This document shows, one piece after another, positions 36,414 to 45,362 of a DNA stretch of 64,000 nucleotides (positions are counted from its first letter, which is position 1; every line of letters begins with the position of its first letter). Made by a program: the position numbers and the translations under genes. The notes below the pieces were generated by a model. The model did not search any database. It saw only the letters and a list, made by a program, of their open reading frames with translations, and was not told the DNA's origin. This stretch comes from Rhizobium sullae (GTDB lineage Bacteria; Pseudomonadota; Alphaproteobacteria; Rhizobiales; Rhizobiaceae), in the NCBI RefSeq assembly GCF_900169785.1, contig NZ_FWER01000005.1, positions 1 through 64,000 of the forward strand, read 5' to 3'.

Positions 36414-37351
36414 CGCCCGTTCGCCTTTCTGTCCGCATTGCGGATCAACAGGATGAAGCCTGCCGCAATCACGGCGATGCAGATCAGTGTCAGGTTGGAG
36501 ATTGCCGAGGCGCGGCCGATATTGAAGAATTCCAGCCCCTGCTTCACCGCATGCAGCATCAGCGTGTTGGTGGCGTTGCCCGGCCCGCCGCCCGTCGTCA
36601 CGTAGACGCTGTCGAAGATGCGGAAGGCATCGATGGTGCGCAGCGTCAGCGCCAGCAGGATCGAAGGCAGCATCAGTGGAATGACGATGATCCTCAGCCG
36701 CTGCAGCGCCGTTGCCCCATCCACTTCGGATGCCTCGAGAATATCGCCCGGCAGCGCTTTCAGGCCCGCAAGCAGGATCAGTGCCACCAGCGGCGTCCAT
36801 TCCCAGATGTCGACGAAGATAAGGGTCGCCAGCGCCGAACTCGGATTGGCAAAAAGCCCACGCGGATCGGAAAGCCCGAACTCGGCGAGATAATAGCCGA
36901 CGAGTCCGTAATCGGCGAGCAGCAGCGCCCGGAAGATCAGTCCGACCACCAGCGGCGTGATCGTCACCGGGATCAGGATCAGCGCCAGGCAGATCCGGTT
37001 GAAGCGGTCGTCGCGCCAGAGCGCCAGCGCAATGGCAAAGCCGAGCAGTAGTTCGACAGTCACAGCGCCGACCGTGAAGATGACGGTGTTGACGAAGGCC
37101 CCGCGTGTCACCGTGTCGGAAAGAAGGTCGATATAGTTGCCGAGGCCGACGAAATGCGTCCGCGCCGGCTTCAGCAAATTATATTCGTAAAGGCTGAACC
37201 AGATGCCCTGCGCCAGCGGCCAGACGCCAATGACGAGCACATAGATGACGGCCGGCAGTGTCATCAAGATGAAGAACAGCCGCCTGCGCTCCACATAGGA
37301 AACGCTCAAGGCCGGGAAGGGCCTCAGCGCGGAAGTGAGGGATAGGGTCAC
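36410..37351 (-). CDS. Sugar ABC importer permease (MalF type)
   Basis: A 313-residue permease with about six membrane segments (first: FFILMTLPAVIYVLVIGVWP). The EAA loop is DILEASEVDGATALQRLRII. It lies between the binding-protein gene (about 150 bases upstream) and the MalG-type gene, which it overlaps by four bases. Confidence 0.94.
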   Translation of the reverse strand: MTLSLTSALRPFPALSVSYVERRRLFFILMTLPAVIYVLVIGVWPLAQGIWFSLYEYNLLKPARTHFVGLGNYIDLLSDTVTRGAFVNTVIFTVGAVTVELLLGFAIALALWRDDRFNRICLALILIPVTITPLVVGLIFRALLLADYGLVGYYLAEFGLSDPRGLFANPSSALATLIFVDIWEWTPLVALILLAGLKALPGDILEASEVDGATALQRLRIIVIPLMLPSILLALTLRTIDAFRIFDSVYVTTGGGPGNATNTLMLHAVKQGLEFFNIGRASAISNLTLICIAVIAAGFILLIRNADRKANGR

Positions 37352-37503
37352 GTCGTGTCCATCAGGTTCCTGGTTCGATGCGCGCTACCGGGATCGAGCC
37401 CGGGGCTCACCCGATCATGAAGCCTGAGGCGCATCGGATCAATGGTCTGGAAACGGCAGGGCCGCGACATAGGCCGCGGCCCCGGGGAGGAACCGTTTTG
37501 TTC

Positions 37504-38790
37504 TCAGAAGAGCTTTGCCGCGGCTTCCTGAGCGGCGTCGAGCGCCTTCTGAGGATCGGCATTGCCGACGAGCACGTCGTTGACGGCGGTGCCGAGCAGG
37601 TCCTGAATCTCCGGATATTGCGGGATGCGCGGACGATATTCGCCGTCACCATGCTCAAAGGTTTCGGCGATGACAGGCAGGAAGGGGAACTTCTTCAGCA
37701 GATCAGGATCGGTCATCTCGCTCTTGCGCAGGAAGCTGCCGGCGCCCATCATGTTGAACTCCTTGTGCACCGGCGGGCTGACCAGCCACTTGATGAAGGC
37801 CCAGGCGGCTTCCTTCTGCGTGTCCTTGATGCCCGCGTTGATCGCCATGCCCCAGCCGCCGATGCCATAGACCTTCGGCAGACCGGCGCCGCGTGGCGCC
37901 GTCGTGATCGCCACCTTGTCGACGATCTTGGAAATCGACGGATCATAGTAGCCGGGCGCACCGACCGACCATGTCTGCATGGTCGCGGCAATGCCCTGGC
38001 GGAAGCTTTCCTCGCGTCCGCCCCAGTCATAATTAACGGCGCCGGGAGGTGCTGCCTTCATGAAGAGGTCCTTGTAGACGGTCAGGCTCTTGATATTGGC
38101 TTCGGAATTCAGTGCCGGCTTGCCGTCGGGACCGAGGATCGAACCGCCCATCTCGGTATTGTACTGCATCCAATCCTGGGCGACCGCCGGGCCTTTCTGG
38201 CCGTTGGCGACGAAGCCGTAGATGTTCTTGCTGGGGTCGGTCAGCTTGTAGGCGGCCTCGACCATTTCCTCCATCGTCGTCGGCGCCTTCAGGCCGGCGG
38301 CGTCGAAGAGATCCTTGCGATAGGCGAGCACGTTGGCATAACCGGCAAAGGGAAAGGCGACCTGCTTGTCGCCCCAGTGGCCAAGCGCGTTGAGAAGCGT
38401 CGGATAGATGTCGTCGAGCTTCAGTTCGGCGGCGTCGCGTTTCATCCACTCGGTGAGGTCGACGGTGTATTTGTTTTCGGCATATTGGCCCGCCCAGACG
38501 ATATCCATCGTCACCAAGTCGTAGCCACCGGTGCCGCCGACGAAATCGGTCGTCGTCTTGGTCAGCAGCGAGCCGTAGTCGAGAATATCGACCTTGACGG
38601 TGGCGCCCGTCTCCTCGGTGAATTTGGGGGCGATGGCAGCCAGAACGGCGGCGAACTGGTCGTTCTGCGAGGCAAGCGTGAGCGTGATGCCCTCATATTT
38701 CTTGTCGGCGCCGACGGCGGAGCCCGCAAATGCGACCGAGACGAGGCCCGCGATCGCCAATTTTCGTGTGAAACTGCTGAGCGATTTCAT
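37504..38790 (-). CDS. Sugar ABC importer periplasmic binding protein
   Basis: A 428-residue solute-binding protein (family 1). Signal peptide: Lys/Arg start, core LAIAGLVSVAFAGSAVG, mature part beginning near ADKKYEG. The fold pattern includes LTLASQNDQFAAVLAAIAPK, YDLVTMDIVWAGQYAEN, PFAGYANVLAYRKDLFDAAG and YGIGGWGMAINAGIKD. GGGGAG lies seven bases before the ATG at 38790. A good promoter (38822-38849) precedes it, with a candidate DeoR site in the spacer. The ligand is unknown; context points to a glycosylated or polyol-like compound. Confidence 0.93.
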   Translation of the reverse strand: MKSLSSFTRKLAIAGLVSVAFAGSAVGADKKYEGITLTLASQNDQFAAVLAAIAPKFTEETGATVKVDILDYGSLLTKTTTDFVGGTGGYDLVTMDIVWAGQYAENKYTVDLTEWMKRDAAELKLDDIYPTLLNALGHWGDKQVAFPFAGYANVLAYRKDLFDAAGLKAPTTMEEMVEAAYKLTDPSKNIYGFVANGQKGPAVAQDWMQYNTEMGGSILGPDGKPALNSEANIKSLTVYKDLFMKAAPPGAVNYDWGGREESFRQGIAATMQTWSVGAPGYYDPSISKIVDKVAITTAPRGAGLPKVYGIGGWGMAINAGIKDTQKEAAWAFIKWLVSPPVHKEFNMMGAGSFLRKSEMTDPDLLKKFPFLPVIAETFEHGDGEYRPRIPQYPEIQDLLGTAVNDVLVGNADPQKALDAAQEAAAKLF

Positions 38791-38821
38791 GTTTGCTCCC
38801 CTTTTTTGATTGGCTTGGGGC

Positions 38822-38849
38822 ACTATACATCAAACAAAATCGCACTCAA
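38822..38849 (-). promoter_or_regulatory. Promoter of the binding-protein operon with operator in the spacer
   Basis: On the minus strand TTGAGT (38849-38844) and TATAGT (38827-38822) are separated by 16 bases. The spacer contains ATCAAACAAAAT (plus-strand 38829-38840), shared with the DeoR upstream region. AAAATC motifs recur at 38836, 38863 and 38879. Confidence 0.6.
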
Positions 38850-39009
38850 GCGCACTTGACAAAAAATCGTAAACACTAAAAATCACAAAATAGAACATAT
38901 TCGCGCATAAATGTCCATATTTTGTGCGCGTTGCATAAAAAATAGCGGGGAGTTGATCATTCCCTGCGCGTCTATACTGTCCTGTCCAACGCGCACGAGC
39001 TGCACATTC

Positions 39010-40461
39010 ATGAAGACCACTCCGGACGAGCGTTTGAGAGAGCTGGAACGTCGCGCCCATGATGAGATGGCGCGCATAGAAGCGCTCTGCGCCGACTGGC
39101 CGGAGCTCGACGATGAAGACCACGACGACCTGCATTCCGTCGTGATTTGTGGCGCCGGCCTCTCCGGCCTTTCGATCGCCTTCGCCCTGAAGCGGCGCGG
39201 CATCAGGTCCGTCCATGTGATCGATCAGAGCGAGGAGGGCCGCGAAGGCCCCTGGATCACCTGCGCTCGCATGCAGACATTGCGTTCGCCGAAATATCTG
39301 TCAGGCCCGGACCTCGGCATCCCGAGCCTGACGCTGCGCTCCTGGTATGAGGCGCTGAATGGCGCCGACGCCTGGGAAGCGCTCGACAAGATCGGCCGCC
39401 ACGATTGGATGGCGTATCTCATCTGGTTTAGAAAGACGGTCGGCATCGACGTCGAAAACGGCACGACACTTTCCTCGATCGATCAGGGGGAGGGCGGACT
39501 TGCTCTAACGCTGATGAAGGCTGACGGTACCAATCGCACGATCGCCTGCCGCCGCCTGGTGATGGCGACCGGCATCGACGGTTGCGGCGGCCCGCGCATA
39601 CCTGCGATGGTCAAGACGCTGCCGAAATCCGCCTGGACGCATAGCAACGAGCCAATACCGATCGATTTCCTCAAGGGCAGGGATGTCGCGGTCCTTGGCG
39701 GCGGCACGTCGAGCTTCGACTGGGCGGTGGCGGCGCTCGAAACCGGAGCTCGGGAAGTGACGATGTTTGCGCGAAGCGCCGATCTGCCGCGCACGGAGGT
39801 TCTCGCCTGGACAAACTTTCCCGGCTTCCTCGGCCATTTCGCCGACTTGCCGGATCTGGAGCGCTGGCGGTTCGCCCACCTCTACTTCAATTTCAAGGTG
39901 CCGCCGACGCAGGAGCAATATGACCGGGCCCGCAGCCACCCCGGTTTCACCATGCAGCTCGGCGGTGGCGTCCGCGAGCTCGCAATGGACGGCGGCAGGA
40001 TCAGGCTGACGACCGCAAACAGTATTCACTATGCCGATCACCTTCTGCTCGGCACCGGTTATGAGATTAATTTCGCACTCAGGCCCGAGCTTGCCGGCCT
40101 TGCCGAGACCGCAGCGTTTTGGAAGAACCGGTTCGAGCCGCCGCAGGGAGAGGAGAACGCCATGCTTGCCGGCTATCCCTATCTCGGCCCCGGTTTCGAA
40201 CTTGCGCCCAGACATGCCGAAGCGGGTTGGGTCTCGCGCATCCATATGTTCAATGCCGGCGCGCTGGCGAGCCTCGGCCCGATCAGCAACGGCGTCACCG
40301 GGCTCAAATACGGCGTGCCGCGCATCGTCGGCGCGCTGGTGAAAGCGCTGTTCATCGAGGATTCCAACCGGTATCTTGCAGCATTGGCCGCCTATGACGA
40401 ACCGCATTTCGATCCCGGCATAGACGAGGACGTCACGACACCAAGGGAGGTTTTGGCATGA
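39010..40461 (+). CDS. FAD/NAD(P)-dependent monooxygenase-like oxidoreductase
   Basis: A 483-residue flavoprotein. The FAD loop is VVICGAGLSGLSIA, after a ~45-residue helical N-terminal extension. A second nucleotide loop, DVAVLGGGTSSFDWAV, fits NADPH. An ATG-like motif (MATGID, LLGTGYEINF) is present, and the substrate end has FNAGALASLGPISNGVTGLKYG. This layout is that of class B flavin monooxygenases (N-hydroxylating or Baeyer-Villiger type) though no full FxGxxxHxxxW fingerprint is seen. Only a weak ribosome site precedes the ATG. Its stop overlaps the next gene as ATGA. It heads the plus-strand catabolic operon. Confidence 0.88.
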   Translation: MKTTPDERLRELERRAHDEMARIEALCADWPELDDEDHDDLHSVVICGAGLSGLSIAFALKRRGIRSVHVIDQSEEGREGPWITCARMQTLRSPKYLSGPDLGIPSLTLRSWYEALNGADAWEALDKIGRHDWMAYLIWFRKTVGIDVENGTTLSSIDQGEGGLALTLMKADGTNRTIACRRLVMATGIDGCGGPRIPAMVKTLPKSAWTHSNEPIPIDFLKGRDVAVLGGGTSSFDWAVAALETGAREVTMFARSADLPRTEVLAWTNFPGFLGHFADLPDLERWRFAHLYFNFKVPPTQEQYDRARSHPGFTMQLGGGVRELAMDGGRIRLTTANSIHYADHLLLGTGYEINFALRPELAGLAETAAFWKNRFEPPQGEENAMLAGYPYLGPGFELAPRHAEAGWVSRIHMFNAGALASLGPISNGVTGLKYGVPRIVGALVKALFIEDSNRYLAALAAYDEPHFDPGIDEDVTTPREVLA

Positions 40462-41495
40462 GACAGGCTGCTGCCCTTCAATTTTCGGGATTGGAGACCA
40501 TCCTTTTGCGGGCCCGCGAGGATAGCGTCGAATTTCCCTATCTGCTGGCCAACCACGTTCCGATGGTGCTGATCGCGCTCGATCGCCTCGGCGCCTCGCC
40601 GGAACGGTTGGAACAATGGTACGAGCAGTATCGCGAGAGCCATGCACTCCCGCCCGTGCCGCCACCGGTTGCCCCGATTATCAAAGCAGCCTGGACCGAG
40701 GCGCTCGGCGATCGCACGCGTGAGACGGATTACCGTGCCTTCTTCATCGCCGAAACCCGCCGGCTCGGCATCGATACCGTTATCCGCACCTATCTGCCCG
40801 CCATGGTGAACGGCCTTGCCGGCAGCGCCACGCATCCGCTGATGCGCCTTGCCTATAGTGTGCTCAAGAAGGATGACCAGGAGGTCGGCACCGCGCTCGG
40901 TTATTGGGCGGCCTGCTATCTGCCGCTGCCACCCGCGACCGGCGCCGCTCCGGATACGGACGACCCGGGACGGATACTTGCGGATGTCGGCAATATCGAA
41001 GGCATTCTCAGCTACGAGCCGGAAACCGATCTGCTCTGGCATAATATCCGCGCCGTCGCCGCACTTCCGGGCTTCCGCCCCATTATCGATCGCCTGGCTT
41101 TCAGCCCCGATACGCCGCGCCGCATGGCCGCGACCTCGCTTGCCCTCTTTGCCGGAACCATGGATTTCTCCGCACTCCATTCTGTCACCGGCATGCACTG
41201 GCTGCGCCTCGTCTCGCCGCACCTCGAAAACGCCGAGCCTTTCTACCGCGCCTTCTGGCAGGTGATCGCCTCGCTGGTGCCGAAGATCGGTTTTCCGGCA
41301 CTCCCCACCGCCGAGGCGCTGGAAGAAATGCGCAGTCGACAGGCGCCCGCCTGGGCAGAGATCAAACGCGCCGCTATTGCTTCGGACGACGAACACGATA
41401 TCAGCCTCGTTTTTTCCGCCTTGCAGGAGGAAGAGGTTTGGCAGGATCCGCTCTATCGCGTCGTCGCGGCGCGCAGGGTCGGGCTGATTGCATAG
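40458..41495 (+). CDS. Questin oxidase-like (DUF4243) protein
   Basis: A 345-residue, mostly helical protein. The visible family pattern is FPYLLANHVPMVLIALDRLG, WYEQYRE, AMVNGLAGSATHPLMRLAYS, ALGYWAACYLPLP, ALFAGTMDFSALHSVTGMH and a conserved late segment. This order of conserved His residues is that of questin oxidases and AflY-like proteins, fungal enzymes credited with Baeyer-Villiger ring opening of aromatic polyketides. Bacterial roles are essentially unknown. It is translationally coupled to the flavoprotein (ATGA), which suggests that the two act on the same ring. Confidence 0.82.
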   Translation: MRQAAALQFSGLETILLRAREDSVEFPYLLANHVPMVLIALDRLGASPERLEQWYEQYRESHALPPVPPPVAPIIKAAWTEALGDRTRETDYRAFFIAETRRLGIDTVIRTYLPAMVNGLAGSATHPLMRLAYSVLKKDDQEVGTALGYWAACYLPLPPATGAAPDTDDPGRILADVGNIEGILSYEPETDLLWHNIRAVAALPGFRPIIDRLAFSPDTPRRMAATSLALFAGTMDFSALHSVTGMHWLRLVSPHLENAEPFYRAFWQVIASLVPKIGFPALPTAEALEEMRSRQAPAWAEIKRAAIASDDEHDISLVFSALQEEEVWQDPLYRVVAARRVGLIA

Positions 41496-41513
41496 CGGAT
41501 GATGGAAGGGTTG

Positions 41514-42710
41514 ATGACGCCGAGCCTCGTAATCGAAAACGCCAGGACCGAAGCCGGCGAGGTCGTCTCGCTCATTCTGGACAATGAAAGGATCGCCGCG
41601 ATCGGTCCGAATGCGGCGGCCGGCATCGGCCCCGCAGTGCCGCGTTTCGATGCTGCCGGCGGCCTGCTTTGCCTTCCCTTCGTCGACGGTCATATTCATC
41701 TCGACAAAACGCTGATCGGCTTGCCTTTCATCCCGCATATTCCGGGTGATACGGTCGCCAAGCGCATCGAGGCAGAGAAAACCCTGCGGCGCACTGTGGC
41801 GCTGTCGGTCGAAGCCCGCGGCGGCGCCCTGCTGGAAAGGCTCGCCGCCTATGGCACTCTCTCCGTTCGCAGCCACGTCGACATCGATACCGAGGTCGGC
41901 CTGAGAGGCCTCGAGGCGGTGCTCTCGCTGAAGCAGAGCCATGGTCATCTCGTCGACATCCAGACCGTTGCCTTCCCGCAATCCGGCGTGCTGCGCGATC
42001 CCGGCACCGCGGCGCTGCTCGATGCGGCGATCGCCGCCGGCGCCGATCTTGTCGGCGGCCTCGATCCCGCCGGCATCGACAACGATGTGACCGGCCATCT
42101 CGATGCGATCTTCGCGGTCGCAGCCAAATACGGCGTCGGGCTCGATATTCATCTGCACGATGGCGGCGCACTTGGCGCCTTCGAACTTCGCCAGATCGCC
42201 GATCGCACGGCAGCACTCGGCCTTGAAGGCAAGGTTGTCGTCAGCCATGCCTTCTGCCTCGGGGAGTTGGAGGATGCCGATTTCGGCCGCACTGCCGCGG
42301 CCCTCGCCGGATCAGGCGTGGCGATCATGACCAGCGCGCCGGGAGCCGTGCCCATGCCGCCGGTCAAGCGGCTTGCCGCCGCCGGCGTCCGGCTCTTCTG
42401 CGCCAACGACAATATCCGCGACGCCTGGTCGCCTTTCGGCAATGGCGACATGCTGGAGCGCGTCGGCATCCTCTGCGATCGCCAGGATTTCCGTTCGGAT
42501 GAGGATCTGGCTGCGGCCTTCCGCCTGGCGACGCAGGCGCCGGCCGAAATCCTCGGCCGCCCCGTCGGGCCGCTCCAAGCCGGTTCGCCTGCCGATTTTA
42601 TCATCCTGCCTTCCGCGTCGCTGGCAGAGGCCGTCGCCGTTCGTCCCCTCGATCGCACCGTCTTCCGCGGCGGCGCCATCATCGCCCGCGGGGGCCGGCT
42701 GGTCGTCTGA
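41514..42710 (+). CDS. Cytosine deaminase-like amidohydrolase
   Basis: A 398-residue amidohydrolase of the CodA/AtzC type. Metal and catalytic residues: VDGHIHLDK (HxH), GLDIHLHDGG (His), VSHAFCLGE (His) and FCANDNIRDAWSPFG (Asp). Start choice is uncertain: ATGs at 41499 and 41502 have no ribosome site, while 41514 follows GGAAGG at a short distance. It deaminates or hydrolyses a cyclic amidine/amide by family analogy. It is the third gene of the flavoprotein operon, before an 8-oxoguanine-deaminase-like gene. Confidence 0.9.
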   Translation: MTPSLVIENARTEAGEVVSLILDNERIAAIGPNAAAGIGPAVPRFDAAGGLLCLPFVDGHIHLDKTLIGLPFIPHIPGDTVAKRIEAEKTLRRTVALSVEARGGALLERLAAYGTLSVRSHVDIDTEVGLRGLEAVLSLKQSHGHLVDIQTVAFPQSGVLRDPGTAALLDAAIAAGADLVGGLDPAGIDNDVTGHLDAIFAVAAKYGVGLDIHLHDGGALGAFELRQIADRTAALGLEGKVVVSHAFCLGELEDADFGRTAAALAGSGVAIMTSAPGAVPMPPVKRLAAAGVRLFCANDNIRDAWSPFGNGDMLERVGILCDRQDFRSDEDLAAAFRLATQAPAEILGRPVGPLQAGSPADFIILPSASLAEAVAVRPLDRTVFRGGAIIARGGRLVV

Positions 42711-42747
42711 TTTTTCCGTCAATGCATGGCGCATGGGAGCACCGTAG

Positions 42748-44097
42748 ATGAAGGGCCGACTTTGGATCCAATCGCCGCTCGCCATCATGGCCGAGGGCGC
42801 CGAGGGCGGCATCGTTATCGAGAATGGCCGCATAGTCGAGCTGGTCGCGACTGGACGGCAGCCTCAGAACCCGGTCGATGCACGCTTCGACGCCGGCCGG
42901 CATGTCGTCATCCCCGGTCTCGTCAACACCCATCACCATATGTTCCAGACGCTAACGCGCGCGCATCCGGCTGCCATCAACAAGTCGCTGTGGCCATGGA
43001 TCCGCGCGCTCTATCCGATCTGGGCAAGACACATGACGCCCGAAGCCTTCCGTCTTGCGGTCCGCCTCGCGCTGACCGAACTCCTCCTCTCCGGCTGCAC
43101 CACCACCTCCGACCACCACTATCTCTATGCTGCCGGTCTAGAAGACGCGATGGATGTCGAGGCCGAGGAGGCGGCTCGCCTTGGCATGCGCATCACGCTG
43201 ACGCGGGGCAGTCTCAACATCAAAGACCAGCAAGGCGTCATTTCGCCGGCCAATGTCGTGCAGGACGACGACGTGATCCTCGCCGACAGCGAGCGTGTGC
43301 TCAGGCGTTATCACGGCCGCTCCGAAGGGGCGATGACGCAGGTGGCGCTCGCGCCCTGCGCGCCCTTCGACGTCACGCAGGAACTGATGCGCGAAACGGC
43401 GGCACTGGCGGAACGCTACGATTGCCGGCTTCACACCCATCTGGTCGAGACCAGGGCGGAAGCAGAATTCTGCCGCAGCAAATTCGCCTGCACGCCGGTG
43501 GAATATCTCGATCGCTGCAATTGGCTGAGCGCCCGCACCTGGCTCGCCCACGGCATTCATTTCGATGATGCAGAGATCGCCGAGCTTGGCCAGCACGGCG
43601 TTGGCGTCTGCCATTGCCCGACCTCCAACATGGTGCTTGCATCAGGCATGTGCCGCACCTGCGAGCTGGAAGCCGCCGGGGTGCCTGTCGGCCTTGGCGT
43701 CGACGGCTCAGCTTCCAACGACAATTCCAACCTGATGGAAAGCGTGCGCCATGCCTTGATGCTGAACCGGCTGACCTACGGCGCCGAAGCGGTCACCCAT
43801 CTCGACGCGCTGCGCTGGGGCACCGCGGGTTCGGCAAGGCTGCTCGGCCGCGACGACATCGGGATCATCGCGCCCGGTCGCCAGGCGGACCTTTCCTTCT
43901 ACAAGCTCGACGAATTGCGTTTCTCCGGTGCCGGCGATCCGCTGGCAGCCCTGGTGCTCTGCGGCGCCACCACGGCCGACCGCGTCATGATCGCAGGCGA
44001 ATGGCGCGTTACCGACCGTATACCCGCGAACGTCGATATCGAGGCGCTGATCGCCGATCACAACCGCGTCGCCCGCAATTTCCTTCTGTCGGTCTGA
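42748..44097 (+). CDS. 8-Oxoguanine deaminase-like amidohydrolase
   Basis: A 449-residue amidohydrolase of the TrzA/AtzB/8-oxoguanine deaminase group. Metal ligands and catalytic residues: NTHHHMFQTLTR, DHHYLY, HTHLVETRAE (His and Glu), LAHGIHF (His) and GLGVDGSASNDNSNL (Asp). APCAPFDVT and CHCPTSNMVLASGMC are typical of 8-oxoguanine deaminases. It probably deaminates a purine-like or pterin-like ring. A 37-base gap separates it from the previous gene and ten bases from the next. Confidence 0.9.
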   Translation: MKGRLWIQSPLAIMAEGAEGGIVIENGRIVELVATGRQPQNPVDARFDAGRHVVIPGLVNTHHHMFQTLTRAHPAAINKSLWPWIRALYPIWARHMTPEAFRLAVRLALTELLLSGCTTTSDHHYLYAAGLEDAMDVEAEEAARLGMRITLTRGSLNIKDQQGVISPANVVQDDDVILADSERVLRRYHGRSEGAMTQVALAPCAPFDVTQELMRETAALAERYDCRLHTHLVETRAEAEFCRSKFACTPVEYLDRCNWLSARTWLAHGIHFDDAEIAELGQHGVGVCHCPTSNMVLASGMCRTCELEAAGVPVGLGVDGSASNDNSNLMESVRHALMLNRLTYGAEAVTHLDALRWGTAGSARLLGRDDIGIIAPGRQADLSFYKLDELRFSGAGDPLAALVLCGATTADRVMIAGEWRVTDRIPANVDIEALIADHNRVARNFLLSV

Positions 44098-44106
44098 GGA
44101 GGTCCC

Positions 44107-45339
44107 ATGGCGATCGATTTCGTCATCCGCAATGTCAAAATCGCCGGCTTGACCGAGCCGACCGATATCGCCTTCGAGGCGGGCCGCATCGCGGCGATCT
44201 CGCCTCGTTTCGTCTGCGATGCGCCGCAGCATGATGGCGGGGGAAAATTCGCCTGCGCAGGCCTCATCGAAACCCATATTCACCTCGACAAGGCCGCTAT
44301 CATCAGCCGCTGCAATCTCTGCACCGGCACGCTCGCGGAGGCCGTCAGCGAAACCGCCCGAGCCAAGGCCGCCTTCACCGAGGAAGATGTCTATGCTCGT
44401 GCTGCCGCGGTCGTCGGAAAGGCAATCCTCAACGGCACCACCCGCCTGCGCACCTTCGTCGAGATCGACCCGCGCGCCGGCTTCCGCTCCTTCGAGGCGA
44501 TCAAGCGTCTGAAGGCCGACTATACCAGCCTCATCGACATCGAAATCTGCGCCTTTGCCCAGGAGGGCCTGACGAACGACCTCGGCACCGAGGAGATGCT
44601 GGAACAGGCGCTGAAGGCGGGTGCCGATATGGTGGGGGGCTGCCCCTACACCGATCCGGAGCCCGTCGAACACATCCGCCGCATCTTCGACCTCGCCATG
44701 CGCCACGACGTCGCCGTCGATTTCCACCTCGATTTCGATCTCGACCCCGCGTGCTCCAATCTCCCTGTTGTCATCGCCGAAACTGTCGCGCGCCGATACC
44801 AGGGGCGCGTCTCGGTCGGCCATGTCACCAAGCTCTCGGCTCTGCCGCCGGCGGAGCTGGAGTCGATCGGCCGCCAGCTTGCCGAAGCCGGCATCGCATT
44901 GACCGTCCTGCCGGCCACCGATCTCTTCCTGACCGGCCGTAATTCGACCCATCTCGTCCCGCGCGGCGTGACGCCTGCTCACCGCCTGGCAGCGCTCGGC
45001 GTCGTGACGACCATCTCCACCAACAATATCCTGAACCCATTCACGCCCTTCGGCGACGTCAACCTGATGCGCATGGCCAATCTCTACGCCAACGTTGCCC
45101 AGATCGGCACCGCCGATGGCCTCGACGGTGTCTTCGCCATGATCACGACGCAGGCTGCCACCCTCCTGGGAAGAAAGGGTTACGACATTGCGATCGGCAG
45201 CGCGGCAGATATCGTCCTCTTCGACGCCCCCTCGGCTGCCGATGCCGTCGCGACAATCGCCCCGGCGAGCGCCGGCTGGAAAAATGGTCGTCGGAGCTTC
45301 CTTCGCCCGCGGCCGCAGCTTTTCCTGGACCAAGGCTAG
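44107..45339 (+). CDS. Cytosine deaminase-like amidohydrolase with Asn at the usual Asp
   Basis: A 410-residue amidohydrolase related to the gene at 41514. Ligands: ETHIHLDKAAI (HxH), VDFHLDFD (His) and VGHVTKLS (His). The strand that normally carries the catalytic Asp reads ISTNNILNPFTPFGD, so Asn replaces it or another residue serves. GAGG lies before the ATG. The C-terminal tail (SAGWKNGRRSFLRP) is natural. It ends the five-gene operon. A hydrolase acting on the ring-opened or deaminated product is likely; activity is less certain because of the Asn. Confidence 0.88.
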   Translation: MAIDFVIRNVKIAGLTEPTDIAFEAGRIAAISPRFVCDAPQHDGGGKFACAGLIETHIHLDKAAIISRCNLCTGTLAEAVSETARAKAAFTEEDVYARAAAVVGKAILNGTTRLRTFVEIDPRAGFRSFEAIKRLKADYTSLIDIEICAFAQEGLTNDLGTEEMLEQALKAGADMVGGCPYTDPEPVEHIRRIFDLAMRHDVAVDFHLDFDLDPACSNLPVVIAETVARRYQGRVSVGHVTKLSALPPAELESIGRQLAEAGIALTVLPATDLFLTGRNSTHLVPRGVTPAHRLAALGVVTTISTNNILNPFTPFGDVNLMRMANLYANVAQIGTADGLDGVFAMITTQAATLLGRKGYDIAIGSAADIVLFDAPSAADAVATIAPASAGWKNGRRSFLRPRPQLFLDQG

Positions 45340-45362
45340 GCACCGCACACGCTTCGCGCTAG

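Noticed and set aside
36414..36800. N-terminal extension of the MalG-type permease
   Set aside because: The extension is the out-of-frame copy of the preceding permease; the ATG at 36413 overlapping the stop is the natural start.
37378..38859. Plus-strand open frame over the binding-protein gene
   Set aside because: Shadow of the minus-strand gene, which has a signal peptide, ribosome site and promoter.
40392..42248. Long minus-strand open frame opposite the questin-oxidase-like and CodA-like genes
   Set aside because: It is Arg/Gly-rich antisense text typical of high-GC DNA, lacks domains, and overlaps two well-supported genes.
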